Below are positions 1 to 5,952 of a stretch of 11,727 bases of DNA, piece by piece (within the stretch, counting starts at the first letter, position 1; each line of letters opens with the position of its first letter). A model generated the notes under the pieces. That model had not been told where the DNA came from and ran no database searches. It saw only the letters and a list, made by a program, of their open reading frames with translations. A program made the position numbers and the translations under genes. Source of the DNA: JAXDLK01 sp034666665 (GTDB taxonomy: Bacteria > Desulfobacterota > Binatia > JACPRU01); contig JAXDLK010000322.1 of NCBI GenBank assembly GCA_034666665.1, positions 1-11,727 on the forward strand, given 5' to 3'.

Positions 1-1452
1 TTCCCGTACGAGCAGGCGGCGGCGTTTCCCGCGGCAGCGGGGAGCGCGCTGACGTTCCTCATCCCGTACTGGAACGGAGATCCCGCGACGGACACCTTCC
101 GCGGCTCCGGTCTCTTCTGGGAGCAGTACGGCTACGTCGGGTTGCTGCCGTTCCTGCTCGCGATCGCGGCGGTCGTCGTGCGCCGCCGCGATCCGGTGGT
201 CCGCTTCCTCGCCGGCGGTGCCGTGGTCGCCCATCTGCTCGCGCTCGGCGGCAACACGCCGGTATTCGCGATTGCGTTCCACGCGATTCCCGGGATGAGC
301 CACTTCCGGTTCCCGACGCGCTTTCTCGTCTTCGTCGAGCTCGCGCTGGCGCTGCTCGCCGGCCTCGGCCTGGATCTCGTCGCCGAACGGCTGCGCGCGC
401 GGAATCTCGCCGGCGCCGCCGTCGCGTTCGTCCTCGGCATCACCGCCGCCGACCTCTGGGCACATCAGATGCGGCAGGTCCCTCAGGCGGACTGGTCCGC
501 ATGGACGGCGCCCACCGGCACCGAGCGGTTCCTCGAGCAGCGCCGCGCGGAAGCCTCCGAGCCCTGGCGCTACCACTCTCTCGACGCGCAGTGGGTGCAC
601 GCGCAGACGTTCCACGCCGCGCACGGATGGGCCGGCGACCTCGCTCCCTACGTCTGGCTGCGCGCGCTGCTGCAGCCGAGCTTCAACCTCCTCGGCGAGC
701 TCGAGAGCGCCGACGGCTACGCGAACCTCGTGCCGCGGCACTACGAGTCGGTGTGGGGATCGGAGAAGGAGCCGGGCCTGGTGATCCCCTCGGGACGGAG
801 CGAAGGCGGAGAGTGGCGTCTTCGTCCCGAGGTGCTGAAGTGTCTGCGGCTCTTCAACGTCCGCTACGTGCTCGCACCGTGGCCGGTGTCCTCGCCGGGG
901 ATCGCGCCGGCGACGCGCTCGGCGGAGGGGATCCACGTGCACGAGGTGCTGGATCCGCTGCCGCGCGCGTTCGTCGTCGGCGGCACCCGCCGCGCCGCCG
1001 ACGCGGGCGAGGCTCTACGCCTGCTCGTCGCGCCGGATTTCGATCCCGCCGCCGAGGCGATCGTCACCGACGACGTGGCGCTCCCGCCGGGCTCCGGTGC
1101 GTCGCGAAGCGTGAGCTTCGCGCGTCCGAGCACGACGAGCGTCGAGCTCCGCGCAGTGCTGGACCGTCCCGGGCTCCTCGTCGTCTCCGAAGGCACTCAC
1201 CCCGGCTGGCGCGCCACGGTCGACGGCATCGCGGCGCCGATCCTCCGGGTGAACGTGATGATGCGCGGCGTGGTCCTGACCGCCGGGGCGCATCGGGTGA
1301 CGTTCGAGTTCCGGCCCCGGAGCGTCGAGATCGGCGCGCTCGCGTCGCTCGCCGGCCTCACGCTGCTGGCAGCCGTCCTCGTCGTGCCCCGTCTCCGCCG
1401 GCACGCCGAGCCCGTTCAGTCGATGCTCGCGACGACGACTCGCTCGGCATGA
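1..1452 (+). CDS. YfhO-like multi-spanning membrane protein, 5'-truncated by the window edge
   Basis: The frame is open from base 1 to the TGA at 1450-1452, giving 483 codons of the C-terminal part; the true start is upstream. Hydrophobic segments are visible near nt 142-180, 199-243, 319-378 and 403-450, and a last one at about 1327-1395. A large soluble domain separates the fourth segment from the last. Near the end, nt 1201-1320 encode a PGWRATVDG block, then ILRVN, RGVVLTAGAHRVTFEF and RP. This is the typical C-terminal signature of YfhO-family proteins, large membrane proteins linked to glycosylation of wall or surface polymers. The exact reaction is not determined here. The last 12 or so codons overlap the 3' end of the convergent toxin gene, so the extreme C-terminus may not be ancestral. 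The family call is confident; a substrate cannot be inferred. Confidence 0.85.
   Translation, partial: FPYEQAAAFPAAAGSALTFLIPYWNGDPATDTFRGSGLFWEQYGYVGLLPFLLAIAAVVVRRRDPVVRFLAGGAVVAHLLALGGNTPVFAIAFHAIPGMSHFRFPTRFLVFVELALALLAGLGLDLVAERLRARNLAGAAVAFVLGITAADLWAHQMRQVPQADWSAWTAPTGTERFLEQRRAEASEPWRYHSLDAQWVHAQTFHAAHGWAGDLAPYVWLRALLQPSFNLLGELESADGYANLVPRHYESVWGSEKEPGLVIPSGRSEGGEWRLRPEVLKCLRLFNVRYVLAPWPVSSPGIAPATRSAEGIHVHEVLDPLPRAFVVGGTRRAADAGEALRLLVAPDFDPAAEAIVTDDVALPPGSGASRSVSFARPSTTSVELRAVLDRPGLLVVSEGTHPGWRATVDGIAAPILRVNVMMRGVVLTAGAHRVTFEFRPRSVEIGALASLAGLTLLAAVLVVPRLRRHAEPVQSMLATTTRSA
1325..1408 (+). repeat. Copy 1 of duplicated YfhO-tail segment
   Basis: This 84-base stretch encodes the last membrane segment of the YfhO-like protein (EIGALASLAGLTLLA onward). 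It aligns without gaps to 2137-2220 at a constant offset of 812, with 68 of 84 bases identical by hand count. Eleven of the 16 differences fall in one 13-base block near 1371-1383. It lies on the left side of the toxin-antitoxin pair. Confidence 0.85.
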
Positions 1453-1820
1453 TCGGCGAGCCGCTCGAGATCGTCGACGTCGGTCGTCGCGATGATCGCT
1501 CCCCCAGCGAGGTCCGCGACCGCGACGGTGAACGCGTCGACGGCCATGTCCGAACCTGCCCCGAGGCCGCCCAGCAGCCGGCCGGCCCTCACTCCGACCC
1601 GCGTGTCGACGGGGTACACCTGGACGCGCTCGCGCCGGAGACCCGCGAACACGGCGGCATCTGCTCGCCTTCCACGAACGACCTCCGCGAGAACGGCGGC
1701 GACGGTTCCAACCGGCAACCTCCGCGTGCGCATCTCGACGATCAGGGCGCGCACCTTGTCGCGACGACGGGCAGGACCTCGGCCCATGGCCGACAGCGCC
1801 TCGCTGTCGAGAAGCAGCAT
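1416..1820 (-). CDS. PIN-domain toxin, VapC-like ribonuclease
   Basis: A 134-residue PIN-domain protein. PIN toxins are Mg-dependent RNases that cut tRNA, rRNA or mRNA when not bound by their antitoxin. The acidic residues expected of the fold are present: D5 (in LLLDSEAL), E46 (VLAEVVRG), D95 (AVDAFTVA) and D114 (ATTDVDDL). The start at 1820 is chosen because it gives a PIN-type N-terminus and shares one base with the antitoxin stop (TGATG). The frame is open 22 codons further upstream, but that extension would run inside the antitoxin gene. No good Shine-Dalgarno precedes it, so translational coupling is likely. The 3' end overlaps the last 37 bases of the convergent YfhO-like gene. The RNA target cannot be predicted. 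The VapC family assignment is strong, the subgroup unknown. Confidence 0.85.
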   Translation of the reverse strand: MLLLDSEALSAMGRGPARRRDKVRALIVEMRTRRLPVGTVAAVLAEVVRGRRADAAVFAGLRRERVQVYPVDTRVGVRAGRLLGGLGAGSDMAVDAFTVAVADLAGGAIIATTDVDDLERLADHAERVVVASID

Positions 1821-2089
1821 CAGCCGGTGGCCCGCCGGCGCCGGGGGAGAGTCTTTTCCCAGTCCTCCACCAGCTTCGCGGCCCATTCCAGAGTCTCCGG
1901 CGGGATCGGGCCGTATTCCTCCTCGAGCTCCGCAAGCCAGTCATCGACGGCGCGAAGGTGGCGGAGCCGCGTGAGGTACGAGCTGACCGCAGCATCGACG
2001 GTGACGGACAGGCTGCGCGTCCCCGTGAGCGCACGAAGCTCCTTCAAGGTCTCGCTGTCGAGGGTGAGAGTGACCTTCTCCTTCGCCAT
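1820..2089 (-). CDS. VapB-type antitoxin, ribbon-helix-helix-like
   Basis: An 89-residue protein beginning MAKEKVTLTLDSETLKELRAL. This looks like the beta strand and first helix of a ribbon-helix-helix DNA-binding domain (about residues 4-45). An acidic helical tail follows (LEEEYGPIPPETLEWAAKLVEDWEK, split around residues 53-80), of the kind that wraps and inhibits a PIN toxin. It is expected to dimerise, bind the operator just upstream and repress its own operon, with the toxin as co-repressor. It is the first gene of the pair and overlaps the toxin by one base. The ATG at 2089 is preceded by no convincing Shine-Dalgarno, so translation may be leaderless or weakly initiated. CopG/VapB-like is the best label; the antitoxin subfamily is uncertain. 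Confidence 0.8.
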   Translation of the reverse strand: MAKEKVTLTLDSETLKELRALTGTRSLSVTVDAAVSSYLTRLRHLRAVDDWLAELEEEYGPIPPETLEWAAKLVEDWEKTLPRRRRATG

Positions 2090-2117
2090 GGCGGTATGGG
2101 AGTACCTTCATACCACC
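2090..2117. promoter_or_regulatory. Candidate autoregulatory operator of the toxin-antitoxin pair
   Basis: Inverted repeat with half-sites GGCGGTATG (2090-2098) and CATACCACC (2109-2117). They are complementary at 8 of 9 positions and separated by 10 bases. It abuts the antitoxin start codon at 2089. Ribbon-helix-helix antitoxins normally bind such paired half-sites to repress their own operon. No clear -35/-10 pair was recognised, so only the operator is called. Confidence 0.55.
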
Positions 2118-2136
2118 GGAGCAAAGCCGGGTCCTC

Positions 2137-2220
2137 TCGAGATCGGCGCGCTCGGATCGCTCGCCGGCCTCACGCTGCTGGCGATGATCGCGTCGGTCCC
2201 TCGTCTCCGCCGGCGCGCCG
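2137..2220 (+). pseudogene. Copy 2 of the YfhO tail: remnant without a gene body
   Basis: Read on the plus strand from 2139, this encodes EIGALGSLAGLTLLAMIASV then PRLRRRAG, closely matching the last membrane segment of the YfhO-like protein. There is no YfhO body upstream: the frame is occupied instead by the toxin-antitoxin pair on the other strand. Substitutions such as AVLVV to MIASV keep the segment hydrophobic, which suggests it came from a coding paralogue or duplicate. It is probably not expressed as protein. Its last 51 bases are also antisense to the 3' end of the methyltransferase gene. Confidence 0.7.
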
Positions 2221-3075
2221 GACGAGCAGATGCGCGCCGGCGATGCGAAAGTCTTCCGCCGGCAGCGAGCGGAATCCCTCGTTCACGCTCGCACGCGTGA
2301 TCGGAGCCTCCGGCCGGCGCTCGATCGCGTGCGCCTCGACGTCGAAGCCCGCGCGGCGAAAGCGCTCGATCATCTCCGAGTAGAGCACGCGGTTCGTGTA
2401 GAAGCCGGAGCGCGCGAAGAGCTCCGATTCCCAGACACGAGATCCGAACCGCAGGCTCTCGAGACCCCCGCTCAGGTGGTCGCGGAAATCGATCTGGTGC
2501 GATCCGACGCCGCCCGGCCGCTGCACGCGCCGGAGTTCGCCGAGGAGCTCCGGGAGCTCGCCGCGGCGGACGTGCTCGAGGACCGCGTGCGACCAGACGA
2601 GGTCGACGCTGCCGTCGGTCAATCCGCGGAGCGACTCGATGCCGTCCGTGCGGTATTCCGCGCCGCAGAGGTCGAGCACCTCCTCGATGGACTTCGCCGC
2701 GTCGATCGCCGGCGGCGTCAGGCCGCGCGCCCGCAGGTGCTCCGCCATGCGACGCGCGCTGGCGACCGCGCCGACGGCGAACCGGCCGCTGTCGACGAGA
2801 ATGGTCCGCGAGGCGCCGTAGGCGTGCGCGGCGACGGCGGAGGAGACCGAGTCGCCGGGACCGAGCTCGAGGACGACCGGCCCGGGCACGGCGGCGAGTC
2901 CGGCGGCATCGTAGTGCGTGCGGAAGACGCCGAAGGCGTATTCCGGCTCTTCCATCTCGCCGTGCTTGAAGAGCGAGAGGCTCCTCCAGAACGCGTACGG
3001 TACCGGCAGCCGCGCGAGCACGATCTTCGCGGCGATCTTGAGCCGCCACGGGATCCGCGACCGCCAGGCCGTCAC
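2170..3075 (-). CDS. Class I SAM-dependent methyltransferase
   Basis: A 301-residue protein with a Rossmann-type methyltransferase core. Motif I is VLELGPGDS (68-76), a following acidic residue sits in ILVDSG (D95), and a motif IV-like VDLVWSHAVLEHV lies at 157-169. After that come the RPGGVGSHQIDFRDH block (186-200) and WESELFARSGFYTNR (215-229), a pattern I associate with methyltransferases in surface polysaccharide or glycolipid loci. The substrate is unknown. Start is GTG at 3075: an in-frame TAG lies nine bases upstream, and a GGAGG motif sits unusually close (one base away), so a later start is possible. The N-terminal basic stretch (WRLKIAAK) looks genuine. The C-terminal 16 residues (286-301) are antisense to the YfhO-tail remnant and form a Gly/Ser/Pro-rich tail outside the expected fold. 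Confidence 0.85.
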   Translation of the reverse strand: MTAWRSRIPWRLKIAAKIVLARLPVPYAFWRSLSLFKHGEMEEPEYAFGVFRTHYDAAGLAAVPGPVVLELGPGDSVSSAVAAHAYGASRTILVDSGRFAVGAVASARRMAEHLRARGLTPPAIDAAKSIEEVLDLCGAEYRTDGIESLRGLTDGSVDLVWSHAVLEHVRRGELPELLGELRRVQRPGGVGSHQIDFRDHLSGGLESLRFGSRVWESELFARSGFYTNRVLYSEMIERFRRAGFDVEAHAIERRPEAPITRASVNEGFRSLPAEDFRIAGAHLLVRRAGGDEGPTRSSPAA

Positions 3076-3104
3076 GCCTCCAATCTACCCGCGGCGGCCG
3101 CCGT

Positions 3105-3128
3105 CGACCATCGCTTCCGCGACGGTCG
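3105..3128. repeat. Inverted repeat in the divergent intergenic region
   Basis: CGACCATCGC (3105-3114) and GCGACGGTCG (3119-3128) can pair as a 10-base stem with one A-C mismatch and a TTCC loop. It lies between the divergent methyltransferase and prepilin peptidase genes. It could be an operator or a 5' UTR hairpin for either gene. No clear promoter was recognised beside it, and a chance hairpin in GC-rich DNA is possible. Confidence 0.35.
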
Positions 3129-3150
3129 CTCCTCCGGTACACAGCGCGTC

Positions 3151-3912
3151 GTGATCCCGGCAATGATCTTCGTCTTCGGCGCGATCGTCGGCAGCTTCGC
3201 CAACGTCTGCATCCTGCGCATCCCCGAGGGCGAATCGATCGTCCATCCGCGCTCGCGATGTCCCGGCTGCCGGGAGCTGATCGCCTGGTACGACAACGTC
3301 CCGCTGCTCTCCTGGATCTTGCTCCGCGGCCGTTGCCGGCGATGCGGCACGGGGATCTCGTTCCGCTACTTCGTGGTCGAGCTGCTGACGGCGCTCGCCG
3401 CCGTCGCCGTATACCTCCGCGTCGGCCTGGGCCCGGAATGGGCGGTGCTGTTCTCGTTCGTGGCCGCGTTGATCGTCATCACGTTCATCGACCTCGACCA
3501 CCGGATCATCCCGGACGTGATCAGTCTTCCGGGAATCGTCGTCGGCTTTGCGGCGTCGTTCTTCGTCGGTCCGGGACCGGTCGCATCGGGGCTCGGCATT
3601 CTCCTCGGCGGGGGGCTGCTGCTCGGGGTCGCGTGGGGCTACGCGACGCTCACCGGCCGCGAGGGCATGGGCGGGGGCGACATCAAGCTCCTGGCGATGA
3701 TGGGCGCCTTTCTCGGCTGGCAGGCGATCCCCTTCATCCTGCTGGTGTCCTCCCTCACCGGATCGATCATCGGCATCACCGCGATGTGGTGGACCGGGTC
3801 GGACAGCAAGTACGCGATCCCCTTCGGACCGTTTCTCACCCTCGGCGCGCTCGCCTACCTGTTCTTCGGGCCCGAGGTCATCGACTGGTACCTGGGGCTG
3901 ACCCAGGTGTGA
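3151..3912 (+). CDS. pilD: Prepilin peptidase / leader peptidase (type IV, A24 family)
   Basis: An integral inner-membrane aspartyl protease that cuts prepilin leader peptides and usually N-methylates the new N-terminus. Counting from the GTG at 3151 (253 residues), the protein shows an N-terminal FGAIVGSFANVC segment and a Cys tetrad C37-x2-C40 and C62-x2-C65 in the cytoplasmic domain. The two catalytic Asp regions are FIDLDHRIIPD (D114/D116) and GGGDIKLL (D177), and several membrane segments follow. The length is normal for the family. The start is uncertain: GTG 3151 gives a more typical first membrane segment, while ATG 3163 is the alternative. Neither has a clear Shine-Dalgarno. It lies upstream of four pilin-like genes that would be its substrates, with the sigma-54 activator between. 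Confidence 0.93.
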   Translation: MIPAMIFVFGAIVGSFANVCILRIPEGESIVHPRSRCPGCRELIAWYDNVPLLSWILLRGRCRRCGTGISFRYFVVELLTALAAVAVYLRVGLGPEWAVLFSFVAALIVITFIDLDHRIIPDVISLPGIVVGFAASFFVGPGPVASGLGILLGGGLLLGVAWGYATLTGREGMGGGDIKLLAMMGAFLGWQAIPFILLVSSLTGSIIGITAMWWTGSDSKYAIPFGPFLTLGALAYLFFGPEVIDWYLGLTQV

Positions 3913-3929
3913 CCCGTCGAGGGCACGCG

Positions 3930-3935
3930 TAGAAT
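3930..3935 (+). promoter_or_regulatory. Weak -10-like element before the sigma-54 regulator gene
   Basis: TAGAAT matches TATAAT at five of six positions and lies about 50 bases before the ATG at 3985, in the only AT-richer patch of this gap. A partial -35 (GTGACC, 3909-3914) is present with a short 15-base spacer. This is weak support for a separate promoter of the regulator gene. Confidence 0.2.
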
Positions 3936-3984
3936 TCCTCCGGGTCGATTGCTTTTTCCCCCGGATCGCCGGAAAAAATCCGCA

Positions 3985-5388
3985 ATGCCCGAAAGACGAC
4001 GGCCGGCAGCTCCACCGCCGGCGGTAAAACGCGTGCTCGTAGTGGACGACGAGCCGAACGTCCGCCACGCGATCGCCGAGATGCTCCGCGACGAGGGCTA
4101 CGAGCCCTCCGTCGCCGGGGACGGCGAGCAGGCGCTCGCCGTGCTCGAGCGCCAGAGCTTCGACGCGGTCCTCTGCGACGTGCGCATGCCGGTGATGGAC
4201 GGTTGGACGCTGCTCGAGACGCTCCGCCGCGAGCAGGACGCCGTCGTCGTCATCATGATGTCCGCGTACGGCGACGACGGCATCGCGCTCGAGGTCATGC
4301 GGCGGGGGGCCTACGACTACGTGTCGAAGCCCTTCACGCGCGACGACATCCTGCTCGTCCTCAAGAAGGCCGAGGAGCGGGAGCGGCTCCGGCGCGACAA
4401 CGAATCGCTCCGCGAGAACGTGCACCGCGAGTACAGCTTCGAGAACATCGTCGCGCGGAGCCCCAAGATGCTCGAGATCTTCGCGATCATCCGCAAGATC
4501 GCGGAGTACAAGACGACGGTGCTGATCACCGGCGAGAGCGGCACCGGAAAGGAGCTGATCGCGCGAGCGCTGCACTTCAACTCGCCGCGGCGCGAGAACC
4601 CGTTCGTCGCGATCAACTGCGGCGCGATCCCGGCGAACCTGCTCGAGAGCGAGCTCTTCGGCCACGTGAAGGGCGCGTTCACCGACGCCTCGCGCGACAA
4701 GAAGGGTCTCTTCGAGCAGGCGCACACCGGGACGCTCTTCCTCGACGAGATCGGCGAGCTGCCGCTGAACCTCCAGGTGAAGCTGCTGCGCGCGCTCCAG
4801 GAAGAGGAGGTCCGGCGGGTCGGCGGCGATCTGCCGATCAAGATGGACGTGCGCACCGTCGCCGCCACGGTGAAGGACCTGACCACGGAGGCGCGGACCG
4901 GCCGCTTCCGCGACGATCTCTATTACCGGCTGAACGTGCTCGCGATCCACCTGCCGCCCCTCCGGGATCGCAAGGAAGACATCCCGCTCCTGATCGAGCA
5001 CTTCCTCGCCAAGCATTGCGCGAAGCTCGGCCTGCCGCCTCACAAGATCACCAAGCCCGCCGTTCGCCTGCTGATCGAGTACGCTTGGCCGGGAAACGTC
5101 CGCGAGCTCGAGAACGTGATCGAGCGCGCGGTCGTGCTGTCCGACGGTTCGATCAGTCCGGCAGAGCTGCCGGCGCAGATCCTGGCGCCCGACACCCGCG
5201 TGCGCGCGGGCGACCTCGGCAACGGAGACAATCCGCTCTCGCTCAAGGACCGCGTCCGCGATCTCGAGGAAAACCTCATCCGGCGCGCGCTCGAGGTGGC
5301 GGGAGCCAACCGCACGCGCGCGGCGAAGCTCCTCGAGGTGAGCCACCGGACGCTGCTGTACAAGATGCATCAGTACGGCATCAAATAG
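3985..5388 (+). CDS. Sigma-54-dependent response regulator, NtrC/PilR type
   Basis: A 467-residue three-domain activator. Receiver domain (about 14-130): acidic pair D21/D22, phosphoacceptor D65 (CDVRMP) and conserved lysine K115 (SKPF). AAA+ sigma-54 domain (about 150-380): Walker A GESGTGKE (183-190), the sigma-54 contact loop GAFTDA (230-235) and Walker B LFLDE with D254/E255. A Fis-type helix-turn-helix at the C-terminus (about 420-467) contains NRTRAAKLLEVSHRTLLYKM. When phosphorylated it should form a ring that remodels sigma-54 RNA polymerase. ATG 3985 is chosen, with a GGAAAA patch upstream; a TTG at 3949 would add 12 residues. The loop has Asp where the canonical motif has the second Gly, a variant I believe also occurs in other activators. 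Its place between pilD and the pilin genes points to a PilR-like role. No PilS-type sensor is adjacent. Confidence 0.93.
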   Translation: MPERRRPAAPPPAVKRVLVVDDEPNVRHAIAEMLRDEGYEPSVAGDGEQALAVLERQSFDAVLCDVRMPVMDGWTLLETLRREQDAVVVIMMSAYGDDGIALEVMRRGAYDYVSKPFTRDDILLVLKKAEERERLRRDNESLRENVHREYSFENIVARSPKMLEIFAIIRKIAEYKTTVLITGESGTGKELIARALHFNSPRRENPFVAINCGAIPANLLESELFGHVKGAFTDASRDKKGLFEQAHTGTLFLDEIGELPLNLQVKLLRALQEEEVRRVGGDLPIKMDVRTVAATVKDLTTEARTGRFRDDLYYRLNVLAIHLPPLRDRKEDIPLLIEHFLAKHCAKLGLPPHKITKPAVRLLIEYAWPGNVRELENVIERAVVLSDGSISPAELPAQILAPDTRVRAGDLGNGDNPLSLKDRVRDLEENLIRRALEVAGANRTRAAKLLEVSHRTLLYKMHQYGIK

Positions 5389-5417
5389 CCGGAACCGGTC
5401 GAAGCGTCCGGAACCGG
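5389..5417 (+). repeat. Tandem CCGGAACCGG motifs, 19-base period
   Basis: The ten-base word CCGGAACCGG occurs at 5389-5398 and 5408-5417, immediately after the stop codon of the sigma-54 regulator and about 45 bases upstream of the candidate sigma-54 promoter. Spacing of roughly two helical turns is compatible with an activator binding site. This is inference; the motif is also easy to make by chance in GC-rich DNA. Confidence 0.35.
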
Positions 5418-5461
5418 ACGGCCGGCGGACGCGAGGCCCCGCGGGTCGGAGCCGGCGTCCG

Positions 5462-5477
5462 CGGCATGGGGGTTGCG
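5462..5477 (+). promoter_or_regulatory. Candidate sigma-54 promoter of the minor pilin operon
   Basis: CGGCATGGGGGTTGCG matches the sigma-54 consensus TGGCACGNNNNTTGCA at 9 of 12 defined positions. It has the invariant GG (5463-5464) and GC (5475-5476) at the required 10-base separation. It lies directly downstream of a sigma-54 activator gene and upstream of the pilin genes. The caveat is distance: transcription would begin near 5488, leaving almost no leader before the ATG at 5491. Confidence 0.5.
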
Positions 5478-5490
5478 TGATCCCCGGGCG

Positions 5491-5952
5491 ATGACCGTCA
5501 GCGCGCGCCGCGGCTTTTCTCTCGTCGAGCTCACCGTCGTCCTCGGCATCCTCGCCGCACTCTTCGCGGCCGCGCTGCCACGCGCCTCGTCGCTCGTTCC
5601 CCGGCTGCTTCTCGATCGGGCGGCGCGGACACTTGCCGCCGACCTCGTGCTCGCACGAACCGAGGCGATCGCGCGGAACACGCGGGTGCGCGTGATCGCG
5701 CGGCTGGAGCAGCGCCGCTACGACGTCGAGTACGACGCCGAAGGCGACTTCGTGGCCGAAGGCATCTCCCGCGCTCTGCCCGGCGGCGTCGTCTTCGACT
5801 CCGCGGCCACCACGCGGAAGAGCGGCGACCGCGTGTCGATCACCTTTCAGCCGCGAGGGCACACGGCGGACAACGCCACCCTGGCGCTCGCCGCCGCGGG
5901 TGCGAATCGGCGCGTCGTCGTCAACTCGGCAGGCCGGGTGCGGGTGGAATGA
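5491..5952 (+). CDS. GspH/FimT-type pseudopilin
   Basis: A 153-residue minor pilin-like protein. The leader is MTVSARRG with cleavage expected after G8. The mature N-terminus FSLVE carries the Glu at +5, followed by a hydrophobic helix (about residues 9-32) that anchors it in the inner membrane until assembly. The rest (RAARTLAADLVLARTEAIARN, then beta-rich sequence ending in an RRVVVNSAGRVRV strand) is typical of FimT/GspH proteins. Such proteins prime or cap type IV pili or type II secretion pseudopili. ATG 5491 is chosen over TTG 5473 because it gives a conventional leader. It is the first gene of a tight four-gene pilin operon; the next gene overlaps by four bases (ATGA). Confidence 0.88.
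   Translation: MTVSARRGFSLVELTVVLGILAALFAAALPRASSLVPRLLLDRAARTLAADLVLARTEAIARNTRVRVIARLEQRRYDVEYDAEGDFVAEGISRALPGGVVFDSAATTRKSGDRVSITFQPRGHTADNATLALAAAGANRRVVVNSAGRVRVE

Noticed and set aside
501..2136. Plus-strand open frame running through the YfhO gene and the toxin-antitoxin region
   Set aside because: It is an out-of-frame Arg/Ala-rich translation. Only its last part (2137-2220) is meaningful, as the YfhO-tail remnant.
2230..3150. Upstream extension of the prepilin peptidase frame across the methyltransferase gene
   Set aside because: The extension is antisense to a methyltransferase with intact motifs and has no prepilin peptidase similarity; family homology begins at about 3151-3163.
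3921..3935. GGGCACG resembling a sigma-54 -24 element before the regulator gene
   Set aside because: The required GC at the -12 position is missing (AT instead), so it fails the invariant spacing rule.
3962..3982. Small hairpin CGGAT/ATCCG around the ribosome-binding region of the sigma-54 regulator
   Set aside because: It has only five base pairs and an 11-base A-rich loop; too weak to call as a regulatory structure.
3085..5862. A 925-codon open frame on the minus strand opposite pilD, the sigma-54 regulator and the first pilin gene
   Set aside because: It is an antisense shadow: GC-rich codon use on the plus strand removes stops. The predicted protein is a low-complexity Arg/Asp/Glu/His mix with no recognisable domain, while the plus strand carries clear families.
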